NCBI GenBank assembly: GCA_031413415.1
Contig: JANOET010000239.1
Span: forward strand, 1-12,352
Source: UBA668 sp031413415
GTDB lineage: Bacteria; Actinomycetota; Acidimicrobiia; Acidimicrobiales; Ilumatobacteraceae
Reading direction: 5' to 3'
Length of the DNA stretch: 12,352 nucleotides
The position numbers and the translations under genes were made by a program. Shown one piece after another: positions 12,249 to 12,352 of the stretch. The first letter of the stretch is position 1. Each line of letters opens with the position of its first letter. The notes under the pieces were generated by a model that made no database searches, was not told where the DNA came from, and saw nothing but the letters and a program-made list of their open reading frames with translations.

Positions 12249-12258
12249 ACCGTAGTGT
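12249..12258. promoter_or_regulatory. Overlapping divergent -10 boxes
   Basis: ACCGTAGTGT reads TACGGT on the minus strand (12254-12249), 7 nt before the lipoprotein ATG, and TAGTGT on the plus strand (12253-12258), 7 nt before ATG 12266. The two hexamers share the TA at 12253-12254, so both promoters cannot be melted by separate polymerases at once. Confidence 0.45.
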
Positions 12259-12265
12259 GGTCATG

Positions 12266-12295
12266 ATGCCGAACGCCCGCGTGACGAGTCGCTGA
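12266..12295 (+). CDS. Nine-codon leaderless mini-ORF upstream of the last gene
   Basis: ATG at 12266 lies exactly 7 nt after TAGTGT and opens a 9-residue ORF (MPNARVTSR). It ends in TGA 2 nt before the next ATG (12298). Another ATG directly precedes it in the same frame (12263). It could be translated as a leaderless leader peptide and couple to the downstream gene by reinitiation. Equally it may be a chance ORF; confidence is low. Confidence 0.3.
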   Translation: MPNARVTSR

Positions 12296-12297
12296 CG

Positions 12298-12352
12298 ATG
12301 GCGGAGTCGTCGAAGCCGCACGATCCCCGGTCGAAGCGCGCCGTGCTGCAGC
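12298..12352 (+). CDS. Start of an unidentified gene, cut by the window edge
   Basis: The frame from ATG 12298 is open to the window end and reads MAESSKPHDPRSKRAVLQ. This is a polar, basic N-terminus that could precede a membrane helix. There is no earlier in-frame start and no strong Shine-Dalgarno. Too little is present to name a product. Confidence 0.4.
   Translation, partial: MAESSKPHDPRSKRAVLQ

Noticed and set aside
1..12352. CRISPR arrays, tRNA/rRNA genes, insertion sequences or prophage
   Set aside because: No regularly spaced repeats, tRNA cloverleafs, transposase or integrase motifs were seen; apart from the toxin-antitoxin pair and the phage-related hydrolase family the gene content is housekeeping.

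Overview
This is a high-GC, gene-dense stretch of an actinobacterial chromosome. Supporting evidence is a WhiB-family regulator, a mycobacterial-style RHH/MazF toxin pair, actinobacterial-type Orn, and a Mrp with a fused MIP18 (DUF59) domain. Many genes also have a TANNNT -10 box placed so that the transcript would begin at the start codon. The lineage may be Acidimicrobiia (Ilumatobacter-like), but this is inferred from style and not proven.

Layout. 1-1669 (minus): a two-gene ABC-2 exporter (ATPase then permease). 1749-3709 (plus): seryl-tRNA synthetase and pyridoxamine 5'-phosphate oxidase. 3710-3894: a non-coding spacer rich in inverted repeats between convergent operons. 3895-5940 (minus): an extracytoplasmic thiol-redox operon (TlpA-like thioredoxin, CcdA/DsbD-like electron carrier) ending in a poly-gamma-glutamate-hydrolase-family zinc enzyme. 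6052-6617 (plus): a MazEF-type toxin-antitoxin module. 6829-7600 (minus): a WhiB7-like regulator with a ~340-nt leader. 7598-8335 (plus): an acyl-ACP-thioesterase-like double-hotdog protein. 8296-8943 (minus): oligoribonuclease. 8981-9715 (plus): a NUDT19-type Nudix hydrolase. 9697-10917 (minus): Mrp Fe-S carrier, divergent from 11005-11325 (plus), an A-type Fe-S carrier. 11318-12241 (minus): a Tat-exported lipoprotein with a thioredoxin-like domain. The right edge holds a tiny leaderless ORF and the beginning of another gene.

The most interesting part is the whiB7-like leader. On the minus strand it carries a Shine-Dalgarno-preceded small ORF of about 62 codons. A hairpin covers that ORF's stop codon, and a textbook intrinsic terminator (13-bp stem, U-rich tail) follows just before the whiB start. 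Segments at the end of the small ORF duplicate one terminator arm and could act as antiterminator. This is the layout expected for translation-dependent attenuation of whiB7 by ribosome-targeting antibiotics, known from mycobacteria and Streptomyces.

A second theme is genome-wide style. About ten start codons sit 5-9 nt (six of them exactly 7 nt) after a TANNNT box, implying leaderless transcripts and fixing the starts. Three convergent pairs overlap tail to tail. Two divergent pairs have nearly touching or overlapping -10 elements.
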